From Aureliella sp046290675 (GTDB lineage: Bacteria > Planctomycetota > Planctomycetia > Pirellulales > Pirellulaceae): a stretch of 64,000 nt of DNA. Each line of letters opens with the position of its first letter. The first letter of the stretch is position 1. The stretch spans positions 186,001 to 250,000 of the forward strand of contig JBKAHA010000007.1 of NCBI GenBank assembly GCA_046290675.1. Direction: 5' to 3'. Shown in pieces: positions 52,132-61,321 of this stretch. The translations under genes were made by a program, and so were the position numbers. The notes below the pieces were generated by a model that did no database searches, was not told the origin of the DNA, and saw only the letters and a program-made list of their open reading frames with translations.

Positions 52132-53589
52132 TCACTTCGATTGGAGGACAATCCGTGAGATCAATTCGCTCGCGTCGTTGGCGTGCTTTAGGAAAGAAGA
52201 GAGCATTTCCGTGCCTTCCAGGTAGCCGTCACGGTAGCGGTCAATAAGCCTAGTCTTGATTTCGCTGAGTTCTTCCTGCATCTCCTGGAGTTTCTGTATT
52301 GGAACTTCGGCGTCGTCCTCATAGCCGAGTGCTTCATTTTCAATTTGCACCACACGATCAATACAGCTCACGAATTCGGCGTCCTTGCGGCGCATTCTCA
52401 TTCTCCTCAGCCACTGCCATAGAAATAGCCAGGTTCCAATTCCCGCTCCAAAAATGCCGATCAATTGCTCGGTGATCTCGATCACCTGACGTGTCGCCAG
52501 CGGTTGCTTGCCGGCCAGATAAGTCTTTGCTCCCGCGTGCAGCGGGAATTCGGCCAGTTCGCCCAGTTCATCCCAACGCAGTTTTTGTTCGGTGGCGCGA
52601 GCGAATTCGGTTTCGTAGACCGCTTCGGCGATTTCCGCAACGACTTCGGAGGCAACGTGCTTGCCCGCTACCAAATTCATCCGTGTTCCAATCGTTTCGA
52701 CGCCTTGAGCCGGACGCGGTGGATCAATCTGGTAAGTAAACGCGGGGATCTCCAATCGATCCACTCGACGCAGCGCTTGCTCCAGGTCATCCTGCGCGCT
52801 GGAATCTGCGTTTCGATATTGGGCCAACCAGGTACGGCGAATCGGTACCGAGAGTGGTAGCGGTACTAGCCGATAATCGAAGTCCGAAATCAAATACTCG
52901 GCAACCGGACTGGGTAGCGTTGACACCAAAAAGACGGCGTCTGGCATGGATTCTGCAGCCTTGCCCGATCCAATGAGTTGAGCGTAGCCGAAGTTGCGTT
53001 CTACGAAGTCCTTATCCCCCAGAGAGGCGAATCGCAGTATCTGTTTGCTCAATTGATATGTGCCACTCCCCGGCGAACTGACATTGATCGTTTTTCCGCG
53101 TAACGCACCCAGGTGATCTTTCGTTTCTTCATAGAGCGATGCTTTCACAAGCAAATGCAAAGGCTCTAGGTGTAAAGTTGCAACCTGTCGCACCGACGCA
53201 TACGAGTTGGTCGCAAGACCACCCTGCACAAAGGCCAAATCGAGTTGGCCGGAGTCAACGCGGCGGAGCGCGTCAACCGAGCCATCGGTTGGCTGCCGCA
53301 AAAACGTCAACTCTATTCGCCCCATTGTTTCGTCGGATTGGTCAGCTCGCGCGAATCCGTCAGCTAAGAGGTCGATGAATCGGGAACGCAGCCCAGCGCT
53401 GCTGCCTGCAGAGATTCTCAATTCATGGCGTCTCGCCTTCCTCGGGCCCAAGTAAAGCATCAGTCCGGCGACAACACACATAAGACTCAGCGAGAGCCCG
53501 ATCCACGGCAGGACGCGATTGCGAATCCACGCCCGACGATCCTGTGCGACCGCTATTGAGTCTTCATCATCTTGCTTGTTTTGATCCAC
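52132..53589 (-). CDS. TAXI-family TRAP-type solute receptor, membrane-anchored
   Basis: A 485-residue protein with a transmembrane helix near 27-49 (WIGLSLSLMCVVAGLMLYLG), a solute-binding domain of the TAXI family near 55-370 (RISAGSSAGLRSRF, QLDLAFVQGGLA, GKTINVSSPGSGTY), and a second helix near 380-398 followed by a basic, charged cytoplasmic tail of about 85 residues. TAXI proteins usually deliver substrates to a TRAP permease; none is encoded here. The double anchor suggests a sensory rather than a transport role. The start is GTG. The gene stands alone. Confidence 0.82.
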   Translation of the reverse strand: MDQNKQDDEDSIAVAQDRRAWIRNRVLPWIGLSLSLMCVVAGLMLYLGPRKARRHELRISAGSSAGLRSRFIDLLADGFARADQSDETMGRIELTFLRQPTDGSVDALRRVDSGQLDLAFVQGGLATNSYASVRQVATLHLEPLHLLVKASLYEETKDHLGALRGKTINVSSPGSGTYQLSKQILRFASLGDKDFVERNFGYAQLIGSGKAAESMPDAVFLVSTLPSPVAEYLISDFDYRLVPLPLSVPIRRTWLAQYRNADSSAQDDLEQALRRVDRLEIPAFTYQIDPPRPAQGVETIGTRMNLVAGKHVASEVVAEIAEAVYETEFARATEQKLRWDELGELAEFPLHAGAKTYLAGKQPLATRQVIEITEQLIGIFGAGIGTWLFLWQWLRRMRMRRKDAEFVSCIDRVVQIENEALGYEDDAEVPIQKLQEMQEELSEIKTRLIDRYRDGYLEGTEMLSSFLKHANDASELISRIVLQSK

Positions 53590-54251
53590 GTCTCATGCCC
53601 TTTCCCATTGACTCCCGAGGAAAGCCGGTTTTCTGTCCCGTATAGGCCGAGTTTGAATTGACCATGCTCAAGAAACGGGAGAAGAGGCGAAGGCCCCATG
53701 AATTCAATTTTCCGCAACAGCATCGGCCAAGTCTTGGATCTCTTGGGCAGTTATCCGCTAACCAGTGGACGAAAGCATATTCGCGAAATGCTCAAACGTC
53801 AGCGCAGCCTTGAGTTCCATCGTAGCAAAATGCAATTGATCCATACCGATGCGAATTGTAGCGTGACTTCTGATGGAGGTTGGACCAACTTTCGCGGCGA
53901 ATGGAAGTCTTGGATAAACGTTGGTCTCCGCTATTTGCGAATACCGATGCGAGTTGCGGGAGTTCGACCGTAGACCGGCTGACCGAAAGACTTTTGGAAT
54001 CTGTCGCTCCCCCCAATACCCAAGGTGTCGGCGATGCGCGAATCTCAGCCAAGAATTGGCACAAGTGCTTTGGTGGTATTGGTTAAGTGACTGGGATGGT
54101 CGCGAACACCAATCCGAAAAAGTCCAATAGCCGTCTTATCGGCCCGATGTCAGAAAACCCAGCGATGCCGCTGGTTTCGCTGGGGTTTTCGTAAAGACTT
54201 CCCTGTGTCGCGTCCCCGATTTCCAACATTGGGAGGTTGCTGATCAATTTG
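53590..54251. other. Long intergenic stretch; terminator near its end
   Basis: About 660 bases. Frames at 53698-53973 and 53880-54086 on the plus strand are short, lack family resemblance and overlap each other, so I do not call them genes. ATACCGATGCGA occurs twice (near 53842 and 53940). A strong hairpin lies at 54153-54190. Confidence 0.4.
54153..54190 (-). terminator. Terminator downstream of the DUF1501 operon
   Basis: GAAAACCCAGCG (54153-54164) pairs with CGCTGGGGTTTTC (54178-54190) with one bulged base. Read on the minus strand the hairpin ends in GGGTTTTC. It begins 61 bases past the DUF1501 stop and probably ends the four-gene operon. Confidence 0.65.
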
Positions 54252-55691
54252 TCAGGCGAGGATAGGGGTGATGACGTTTCCGTGAACATCAGTCAGTCTT
54301 AGATCACGACCGCCGAAGCGGTAGGTAAGCTTCTTGTGGTTGACGCCCATCAGGTGCAATACGGTCGCCCACATGTCGTAAACGGTGCAGACATCTTCTA
54401 CCGCGTGGTAGCCTAGCTCATCTGTCGCGCCATGCACTGTGCCTCCCTTGATTCCGCCTCCGGCCATCCAAATGCTGAATCCAGAGGGATTGTGATCGCG
54501 TCCATTGCTGCCCTGAGAGAATGGCGTGCGACCAAACTCGCCTGCCCACACAATGAGAGTCTGATCCAGCAGCCCCCGGTCACGCAAGTCGTGGATTAAT
54601 GCAGTGATGGGCTGATCAACTTGAGAGCTCATTGCGCGGTGCCCTTTCTCAAGATCACCATGTTGGTCCCATGGGTTCGGACCATTGCCAGCACCGATGC
54701 CTTTTGTCAGGCAACTGAGTTCAACAAATCGGACTCCTTTCTCGACTAGTCGTCGTGCGAGGAGGCACTGGCGACCGTACGCGGCTTTGGCGTCGTCCTG
54801 CGAGTCTAAACCATACAGCGTTTTAATCCTCGCGCTTTCATTACTGATGTCGCACAATTCGGGAACGGCGGTTTGCATGCGAAAAGCGGTTTCGTAGTTG
54901 CGAATGGCAGCTTCGACTTGCGACGCCTGCCCCGATTGATTGAGAAACTCCTGGTCGAATCGTTCCGCAAGCTCTAGCCGTCGCCGCTGCGCGTCTGAGC
55001 CATCGATTGGGCGTATATTGCGAATCGCTTCTTCCCTATCCGCACGCAAGATGGAACCTTGGTGTTGGGCCGGCAAGAAGCCATTGGTGAAAAGGCTAAC
55101 TCCGCCGTGCGGTGGAACGGCATTGCCGCTTTGCAGAACAACGTAGCCTGGTAGGTTTTCGTTCTCACGGCCGAGTCCATAGGCACACCAAGCGCCCGCG
55201 GCGGGATGCCCCATAAATGGAAAACCGGTGTGCATGAAAAAATTGGCTTGGGCGTGCTCGTTCACTGGCGTGGTCATCGATCGAACAATAGCGAGTTCGT
55301 CGGCAACCTCTCCTAAGTGAGGAAACATGTCGCTAATTTCTACACCACTTTCTCCCCACTGCCTAAATGGGAACGGGCTGGCCATGACCTGTCCATTGTT
55401 GTTGAACTGAGTCCGTTGCACCGCGACGGGCATCGATTTGCCGTGCAGCTCCTTTAGTTTTGGCTTCGGGTCAAACGAATCGACATGCGATACACCACCG
55501 GACATGTAGCAGAAAATGACCGACTTCGCTTTTGCCGGATGGTGTAATTGGCTCATTGCTGCGTTTGATGGCAGCTCGTTGGCGTGACAGGCCGAGTCAC
55601 GATCCATCATCATGGCTAGTGCGGCGGCACCAAATCCAATGGAGCTCGTCTGCAAAAAATGCCTTCTCAGAATGTTTCCGCTGCCACTCAT
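54252..55691 (-). CDS. DUF1501-domain protein with Tat-type signal
   Basis: A 479-residue exported protein of the DUF1501 family, a planctomycete hallmark related to alkaline phosphatase/sulfatase folds. The N-terminus RRHFLQTSSIGFGAAALA is a twin-arginine-type signal. Conserved family segments include SGGVSHVDSFDPKP near 70, EFGRTPFSQGSNGRDHNP near 390 and DVCTVYDMWATVLHLMG near the end. Its function is unproven. It begins three bases after the stop of the PSD1 cytochrome gene, the standard pairing of these two families. Confidence 0.9.
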   Translation of the reverse strand: MSGSGNILRRHFLQTSSIGFGAAALAMMMDRDSACHANELPSNAAMSQLHHPAKAKSVIFCYMSGGVSHVDSFDPKPKLKELHGKSMPVAVQRTQFNNNGQVMASPFPFRQWGESGVEISDMFPHLGEVADELAIVRSMTTPVNEHAQANFFMHTGFPFMGHPAAGAWCAYGLGRENENLPGYVVLQSGNAVPPHGGVSLFTNGFLPAQHQGSILRADREEAIRNIRPIDGSDAQRRRLELAERFDQEFLNQSGQASQVEAAIRNYETAFRMQTAVPELCDISNESARIKTLYGLDSQDDAKAAYGRQCLLARRLVEKGVRFVELSCLTKGIGAGNGPNPWDQHGDLEKGHRAMSSQVDQPITALIHDLRDRGLLDQTLIVWAGEFGRTPFSQGSNGRDHNPSGFSIWMAGGGIKGGTVHGATDELGYHAVEDVCTVYDMWATVLHLMGVNHKKLTYRFGGRDLRLTDVHGNVITPILA

Positions 55692-55694
55692 GTT

Positions 55695-58600
55695 TCACTG
55701 GATGAAGATAAATTCTTTGAAGGTAAAAATGGCGCGAGCCAATTCGGTTAGGGTCGCAAGGTCGCCGTCGTCCAAAGTTGGTTCCGCATCAGCGAGCGTT
55801 TGCAAGATGTCTTGTTGCTGCGATTTCAGTGCGGCAAGTTTCTCGCGTTGAACCGGTTCCAATGCGTCGCGGATTTGTTTTTCGGTGACGTAAATGCCAT
55901 TAGACTTGGAGGTCGCCAATACCTCACCATCCGTCAACGCTCTGTCATAAAGGTTCGCACGGGTAATTTGACCTGCAAGTAGCCGGTTTCCGCTCGCTGG
56001 TAAGTGTCGGACGCCAAAGCTAATGATCGTGTCACCAGCTTGGAAAGTTTTGAGTCCGCGAGATTTGTACGGCTTGCCGTAACGGACTCCATTGCGATAG
56101 CCGGTGATGGTTCCGTCGCTCTGATAAGTGATCGCGATGTGAATTGTTTCCTTTGTGGCGAGCGTTTCGGCGGGACCACCAAATGACTGGGTCCGCGCGA
56201 AGTTATTGCTACCAGCTAGCCATTGCCCAGGAGATTGCTCTCCAAAAACGATTGAGTCAAAGCTTACGCCATTTCGTGTTTGAACCGTCATGACTCCACC
56301 CCCACGCTGCCTCAAGTCGTCGAGCTGCACCCAAGCTTCTAGCGTTTTCTCGGCTAAGTCTTTTGGAAGCGTTCCGGAGGTGACGTACCCGCCATCACGA
56401 ATGATTAGAGCACCGTCCGCTATGTGGCTCCCACCATGAGCCTTCGCTTTCAGGGTATTGTCGTCGTCCGAAAGGCTCGATTCAAAACTCCAACTTAGCC
56501 ACGGCTCGGGAGGTGAAGCCGAGTCAGCAGGTTCGTCCTTGCTTAGTGACTCGATTAGGAGGTCACGGGCTGGATTTCGTAACCCATCAATCTTTCGATT
56601 GATGGTCAATAATTTGGTTTCTAGGGCGAGTTTCCTCGTTCGGGCTTTCTGCGCGTCGACACGAACTGCTTCCAGAAACTCTGTTGCTCTAAGGACTTCT
56701 GCTTTCGTCGGATGGCGGCACAACGCTTGGTTGAACATCCAGCGTATTCTCTCTTCCGTGGATGCGTTTGTGCGAATCGAGTTGTCAGCCATGGATTTTG
56801 CGTATTCCAATACTTGACGATCATTCATCAGCGTCAGCGACTGCGCCGGTACGTTTGTCACGTCGCGTCGGCCTTTCGCGGTGAACGGTTCCGGAAAATC
56901 GAAAGCCCGCAAAAGTGGGGGCAGTGAGTTGCGAATCACTCGCACGTATATACTTCGGCGGTCTGATCGCTCATCGACTGAAGCTCCGAACTGGCGCGCG
57001 TCCAATCTTCCCGAAGCCAACAGCATGGAGTCGCGGATTGCTTCGGCGTCCAAGCGTCGCAGGTTGGTTCGAGCCAAATAGAGATTCCGGGGATCCGCTT
57101 CAGTGATCTCTGTCGCGACCACCGAGGATTGTTGCCAAGTCTTCGATGTGACGATCAGGCGAATTGCTTTCTTGATCGACCAGCCATCATCTTTGAACCG
57201 CGTTGCAAGGTAATCCAGCAATGCAGGATGTGTTGGCTTGGATCCGAGGCGACCAAAGTTGTCTGGTGTGGCGACGATGCCATTTCCAAACAAGTGATGC
57301 CAAATTCGATTGACGATCACTCGCCTTGTCAACGGATTGTCCCCGCGGAGAAGGTCCTTTGCCAATTCGAGCCGCCCGCTTTGTAGGGTTGGATAAGGAG
57401 TCGAATCAATGGCTTCGAGAAATCGTCGTTCGACAAGTTCCCCGGGGGTTTTATGATTTCCGCGCACAAACAGGGCTTGTTTACGACCATGTGTCTCGTC
57501 GAGCCCTGGAACGCGTGTTGGAACCGGGATTTCGGACTCGAGACTTCGGTATTCATTGACGAACGGGGCTGCGGTCGGCAGGAGATCAAGCTGATTGGGG
57601 AGTAGCCTTAAACGGACACACTCCCATAACAATTCGGCTTGGGCGTCAGTCGACGACCCACGTTCCCAAGCTTGAACGGCGTCCTCGATGGCTTTGGTAT
57701 ATTGTTCCGCAACTGCATTGAGGCTGTCGAGCGGCTGATCATCAGCAAAGATGCAATCCAGGAAAGCCGGGTAGTCGACTGGCCCAGTCGTTCCGCGCCG
57801 AACGAGTACTGCTTGGCGGATCCCAAACCACGAACGATCCGAGTTTTTGACCAACAGTGGAGCGTCTTTCCCAGTTGCGAGCTCGATGTGGACGGAATCG
57901 CCTGTCCAGTACTGCAGGTCGTATCGCTGCCACTTCCAAGTCGGTGACAAGTTGGTCACCGGGTAGACCGTACCATTGCGAGGATAGTCTTGTACAACGT
58001 ATCGGCTTTGCGCGCCAGAATCACCGATAACACGTATCCAAAGCTCTGTTTCATCCTTCAGATCGAAGTCGCGGGACGTAAGGCGAGCCGCCTGTTTAGC
58101 GGAAATGAGGTGGCTGTAGATTCCAGAGGGATAGATTCCTTCTAGCACGTCTCCGTCGCTCTGCAAGGCAAATGCTCCAGCCACGCTGGGCGTTCGCGCT
58201 AGTCCTGCTCCATGGCGATACCATTGTGAGTAATCCGCTTGCTCGGCAAGATTCCAATGGGTGACGATATTCTCAGTCCCAAACGTCTCGCGACGTTTCT
58301 GTTGGTCTGCATGCCGGTTGGCTTGCGCTTGCCAGGAGGATGTCACTGGGTGTCCACGTTCGCCTTGCTGCTTCACCAGGTACAGGGGGTGGAGCAACGC
58401 GTTCGGCTGTTTCGCCTCTGATGACAATTCGATGAGCCGGTCTTTGATCGGCAGGGTATTTTGCCAGTCGCGAGCGATCGCTTGGCGGATTCTCGGCTTG
58501 AGAGCTCTGAGTTTTTCCTGATTCAAAGTTTGCCGTTCTTCGGTATCGATCACGGTTCTTGCTGGTCGGCAGGCAGCCAAGATCGCAAAAAGAGAGTAGT

Positions 58601-59738
58601 AATCTTTCTGGCTAATGGCATCGAATTTGTGATCATGACACCGCGCACAAGAAACGGTCAGCCCCAAGAACGCTTTGGAAAAGGTGTTGACCTGATCGTC
58701 GATGAAGCGAACTTTCTCATCCAAGGCATCGGTTGGAGCAAAGCCGTGAAACACCATTCGCCAGTGGGTTGGTCCGACTGCAGATTCATTAATCCCAAGT
58801 CGGTCATTGATCCGGGGCTTCTCCAGCAGATCGCCGGCGATGTGTTCGCGGATAAGCTGGTCGTACGGAACATCGAGGTTCAAGGCGCGAATTAAGTAGT
58901 CTCGGTATTGCCAAGCGTTGTCAATTCTGGGATCGCCTTCACTGCCATGGGATTCGGCATAGCGAATCCAATCCATCCAGTGGCGAGCCCAGCGTTCGCC
59001 AAAATGTCGGCTCTGCAATAGATGGTCCACAAGAGCTTCATAGCCTTCCTGCCCAGCTTCAAGTCGCTCGACCCATTCTTCGGCTTCGCCAGGTAAAGGC
59101 GGCAGACCTATCAATGCAAAGTACAGTCGTCGGACCAGGACGCCATTGGTGGCGCGTGGCGCTGCGGTTAGACCATGTTGTTCCTGCAAAGCCGTCACGA
59201 ATTGATCAACCGGGTGGTCGGTACTGCCCGCGTTGGGTGGCAGCTCACGCCGTATAGGTTGAAAGCTCCACCATGATTTTCGGCGTTTGAGCGTTGCCTC
59301 CCAGGATATTGCGTCTGCTAATTCACCTACGTCGGGCGGGGTGTCCCTTGGATCTGGGGCCCCCATTTCGATCCAACGAGAAAAGTCCTCGAGTACACGA
59401 TCTTCTAGTTTGGGACCGTCTTTCGGCATCTCCATGTCTTCGACTTGATGTCGAAGTACATCCATCAAATAGCTCTTTTCAGGAAAACCGGGTTCAATGA
59501 TGTCTGCATCTAGAACACCTTGTCGCGAGTCAAGTTTGATTCCGGCTTCTGCGGTTTCTGCTGAGTTATGACATGCGTAGCAATGCTCAACCAAGATCGG
59601 TCTAATCTTGTTTTCGAAGAATTCACTTTGTGTGTCTGCTGGGCTTGCCGCGAGAAGAGTGTTGGTGGCGGCAGTGCTGATGCATGCCAAACCAATCGCG
59701 TAAGCAAACATAGAGAAATGGGAGAGGATTCGAATCAC
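55695..59738 (-). CDS. PSD1-type cytochrome c protein (DUF1549/DUF1553) with LamG-like domain
   Basis: A 1347-residue exported protein of the family that accompanies DUF1501. After a signal sequence comes the planctomycete cytochrome site CYACH at 53-57, then DUF1549 (about 150-390, including CARCHDHKFDAI), a middle region with possible carbohydrate-binding character, DUF1553 (about 780-1040, including GDNPLTRRVIVNRIWHHLFG) and a C-terminal LamG/concanavalin-type domain near 1130-1290. The start is GTG at 59738; an ATG at 59711 is possible. These proteins are thought to work in breakdown of complex polysaccharides, perhaps by oxidation, in the large planctomycete periplasm. Confidence 0.9.
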   Translation of the reverse strand: MIRILSHFSMFAYAIGLACISTAATNTLLAASPADTQSEFFENKIRPILVEHCYACHNSAETAEAGIKLDSRQGVLDADIIEPGFPEKSYLMDVLRHQVEDMEMPKDGPKLEDRVLEDFSRWIEMGAPDPRDTPPDVGELADAISWEATLKRRKSWWSFQPIRRELPPNAGSTDHPVDQFVTALQEQHGLTAAPRATNGVLVRRLYFALIGLPPLPGEAEEWVERLEAGQEGYEALVDHLLQSRHFGERWARHWMDWIRYAESHGSEGDPRIDNAWQYRDYLIRALNLDVPYDQLIREHIAGDLLEKPRINDRLGINESAVGPTHWRMVFHGFAPTDALDEKVRFIDDQVNTFSKAFLGLTVSCARCHDHKFDAISQKDYYSLFAILAACRPARTVIDTEERQTLNQEKLRALKPRIRQAIARDWQNTLPIKDRLIELSSEAKQPNALLHPLYLVKQQGERGHPVTSSWQAQANRHADQQKRRETFGTENIVTHWNLAEQADYSQWYRHGAGLARTPSVAGAFALQSDGDVLEGIYPSGIYSHLISAKQAARLTSRDFDLKDETELWIRVIGDSGAQSRYVVQDYPRNGTVYPVTNLSPTWKWQRYDLQYWTGDSVHIELATGKDAPLLVKNSDRSWFGIRQAVLVRRGTTGPVDYPAFLDCIFADDQPLDSLNAVAEQYTKAIEDAVQAWERGSSTDAQAELLWECVRLRLLPNQLDLLPTAAPFVNEYRSLESEIPVPTRVPGLDETHGRKQALFVRGNHKTPGELVERRFLEAIDSTPYPTLQSGRLELAKDLLRGDNPLTRRVIVNRIWHHLFGNGIVATPDNFGRLGSKPTHPALLDYLATRFKDDGWSIKKAIRLIVTSKTWQQSSVVATEITEADPRNLYLARTNLRRLDAEAIRDSMLLASGRLDARQFGASVDERSDRRSIYVRVIRNSLPPLLRAFDFPEPFTAKGRRDVTNVPAQSLTLMNDRQVLEYAKSMADNSIRTNASTEERIRWMFNQALCRHPTKAEVLRATEFLEAVRVDAQKARTRKLALETKLLTINRKIDGLRNPARDLLIESLSKDEPADSASPPEPWLSWSFESSLSDDDNTLKAKAHGGSHIADGALIIRDGGYVTSGTLPKDLAEKTLEAWVQLDDLRQRGGGVMTVQTRNGVSFDSIVFGEQSPGQWLAGSNNFARTQSFGGPAETLATKETIHIAITYQSDGTITGYRNGVRYGKPYKSRGLKTFQAGDTIISFGVRHLPASGNRLLAGQITRANLYDRALTDGEVLATSKSNGIYVTEKQIRDALEPVQREKLAALKSQQQDILQTLADAEPTLDDGDLATLTELARAIFTFKEFIFIQ

Positions 59739-59812
59739 ATTCTTGACTTGTAGAAAGCGGTTTGAGTTAACCCGATCTTGCTTGAACTGCGTTCCCGGAC
59801 ATCCAATGTCAA

Positions 59813-61267
59813 TTAGTGGGAGTCAGGTGACGTCTTGACCCAAGGCATGGGGAATTGGCGTGTTCCAGCCTGCTGGGCAGCGGCTCGTTCTTTGGTCGTG
59901 TTGTCTTTATGGTTCTCTGTCCATCGTGGAGCTTCAAGCGACTCGCTCCAGATTGAGTATTGTCGCTGTAGGCTCCGGACTAGTTCGGGATGCGTGGCAG
60001 CGAGATCTTGATCTTCTGCCAAGTCATTTCCTAAGTCGTAAAGCTCGGCCCTTTTCATTCCAACATCTTTGACTAACTTCCAGTCGCCTCGCCGCACGGC
60101 ATACCCTTCACCGCCGCAGACACGCCAATAAAGGGAATCGTGAGGTGCCCCAGGATTCTGGCCTTGCAGGAACGGTAGTAGATCGAGTCCAACGCAATGA
60201 AAGGGGATTTCGATGCCCGCTAGATTCATTGCCGTGGGCAACAGATCCATGGCCGTTACAGGTTTGTCGTACACCGTGCCCTGAGCCAGCTTGCCAGGCA
60301 TACTAACGATGAACGGGACCCGAATTCCACCTTCGTGGAGCCATCCTTTGTTACCACGCAGGGGGCGATTGTCGGACACTCCAGAGCGTCCACCATTGTC
60401 GCTGAGAAAGACGAACAATGTGCGGTCGGCGAGTCGCAGTGTTTTCAGCTTGGTTCGAAGCCGTCCAACGCCTTCGTCAACGCCTTGCACCAGCGCCGCG
60501 TAGCGACGACGTCCCTGGTGTGCGATTGAGCTGACACGAGATTCATACTTTTCGGTAACGTGATCGGGAGCATGTGGTGCGTTGTACATCATGAGCAGGC
60601 AGAAGGGCCGCTCCTGATTGCGCTCAATGAAGCGCTCTCCTTCGGCGGTCAAGTCATCAGTCAGATATGTGAGCTGGTCGTCGGTCGGGCGATCGTTTCG
60701 CCACATGGGGCTGTCGTAGTGTTTTCCACGGACTTTGGTTTTAATGTAATGATGGCCGCCTCCAAGAAAACCGTAGAACTCATTGATTCCGCGACCCGCA
60801 GGCCGAAAAGGTACGCCGGCTCCGAGATGCCATTTACCGACCAAGCCAGTTGCATAGCCCGCCGTCGCCATTTTGGCTGGAAGTAGCTCCGTGGCGGTGT
60901 CGATGCCGATTTCATTGTTGGATTCGTCGTAGGGCGGGTTATGCTCGTGCCCGAAAGACTGCTGATACTTTCCCGTGATCAAACCCGCACGTGAAGGGCT
61001 GCAATAAGGATGAGAAACATAGCCGCTTTTGCAGCGTATCCCCTGCATCGCCAAGGCATCAATATTCGGCGTATCGAAGTCGATGCAACCGTAGCAGCCA
61101 ACATCGCGGTAACCCAAATCATCGGCCATAACGATTACTACATTGGGCCGTTCTAAACCCGCAACATCTGTTGTGGAAACCGTCCCCGGCTCCAACGCTC
61201 GTATTTCACCTTGCAGCAAAGCGCATGCCAGAAAGAGGAGGATCGCAACGTATGCATTCGAGTTCAT
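59813..61267 (-). CDS. Sulfatase (arylsulfatase type)
   Basis: A secreted type I sulfatase of 484 residues. The formylglycine motif is CSPSR at C89, the metal-binding start VVIVMADDLGYRDVGCYG precedes it, and FVFLSDNGGR near 290 is the second metal site, all intact. The ATG at 61267 places the signal peptide (AYVAILLFLACALLQGEIRA) at the N-terminus; a longer frame starts at 61315. It lies between the glycoside hydrolase-like and PSD1 genes on one strand, so it likely removes sulfate from the polysaccharide this operon degrades. The enzyme will need a formylglycine-generating enzyme encoded elsewhere. Confidence 0.92.
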   Translation of the reverse strand: MNSNAYVAILLFLACALLQGEIRALEPGTVSTTDVAGLERPNVVIVMADDLGYRDVGCYGCIDFDTPNIDALAMQGIRCKSGYVSHPYCSPSRAGLITGKYQQSFGHEHNPPYDESNNEIGIDTATELLPAKMATAGYATGLVGKWHLGAGVPFRPAGRGINEFYGFLGGGHHYIKTKVRGKHYDSPMWRNDRPTDDQLTYLTDDLTAEGERFIERNQERPFCLLMMYNAPHAPDHVTEKYESRVSSIAHQGRRRYAALVQGVDEGVGRLRTKLKTLRLADRTLFVFLSDNGGRSGVSDNRPLRGNKGWLHEGGIRVPFIVSMPGKLAQGTVYDKPVTAMDLLPTAMNLAGIEIPFHCVGLDLLPFLQGQNPGAPHDSLYWRVCGGEGYAVRRGDWKLVKDVGMKRAELYDLGNDLAEDQDLAATHPELVRSLQRQYSIWSESLEAPRWTENHKDNTTKERAAAQQAGTRQFPMPWVKTSPDSH

Positions 61268-61321
61268 GTTGGGGTTTTCTCGAGTTGTAACCAGCTGTGG
61301 ATGTGAAACCTCCATGACGGA

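Noticed and set aside
53698..53973. A 91-codon plus-strand frame between the TAXI and DUF1501 genes
   Set aside because: Overlaps other equally open frames on both strands and matches no family; kept only as part of the intergenic description.
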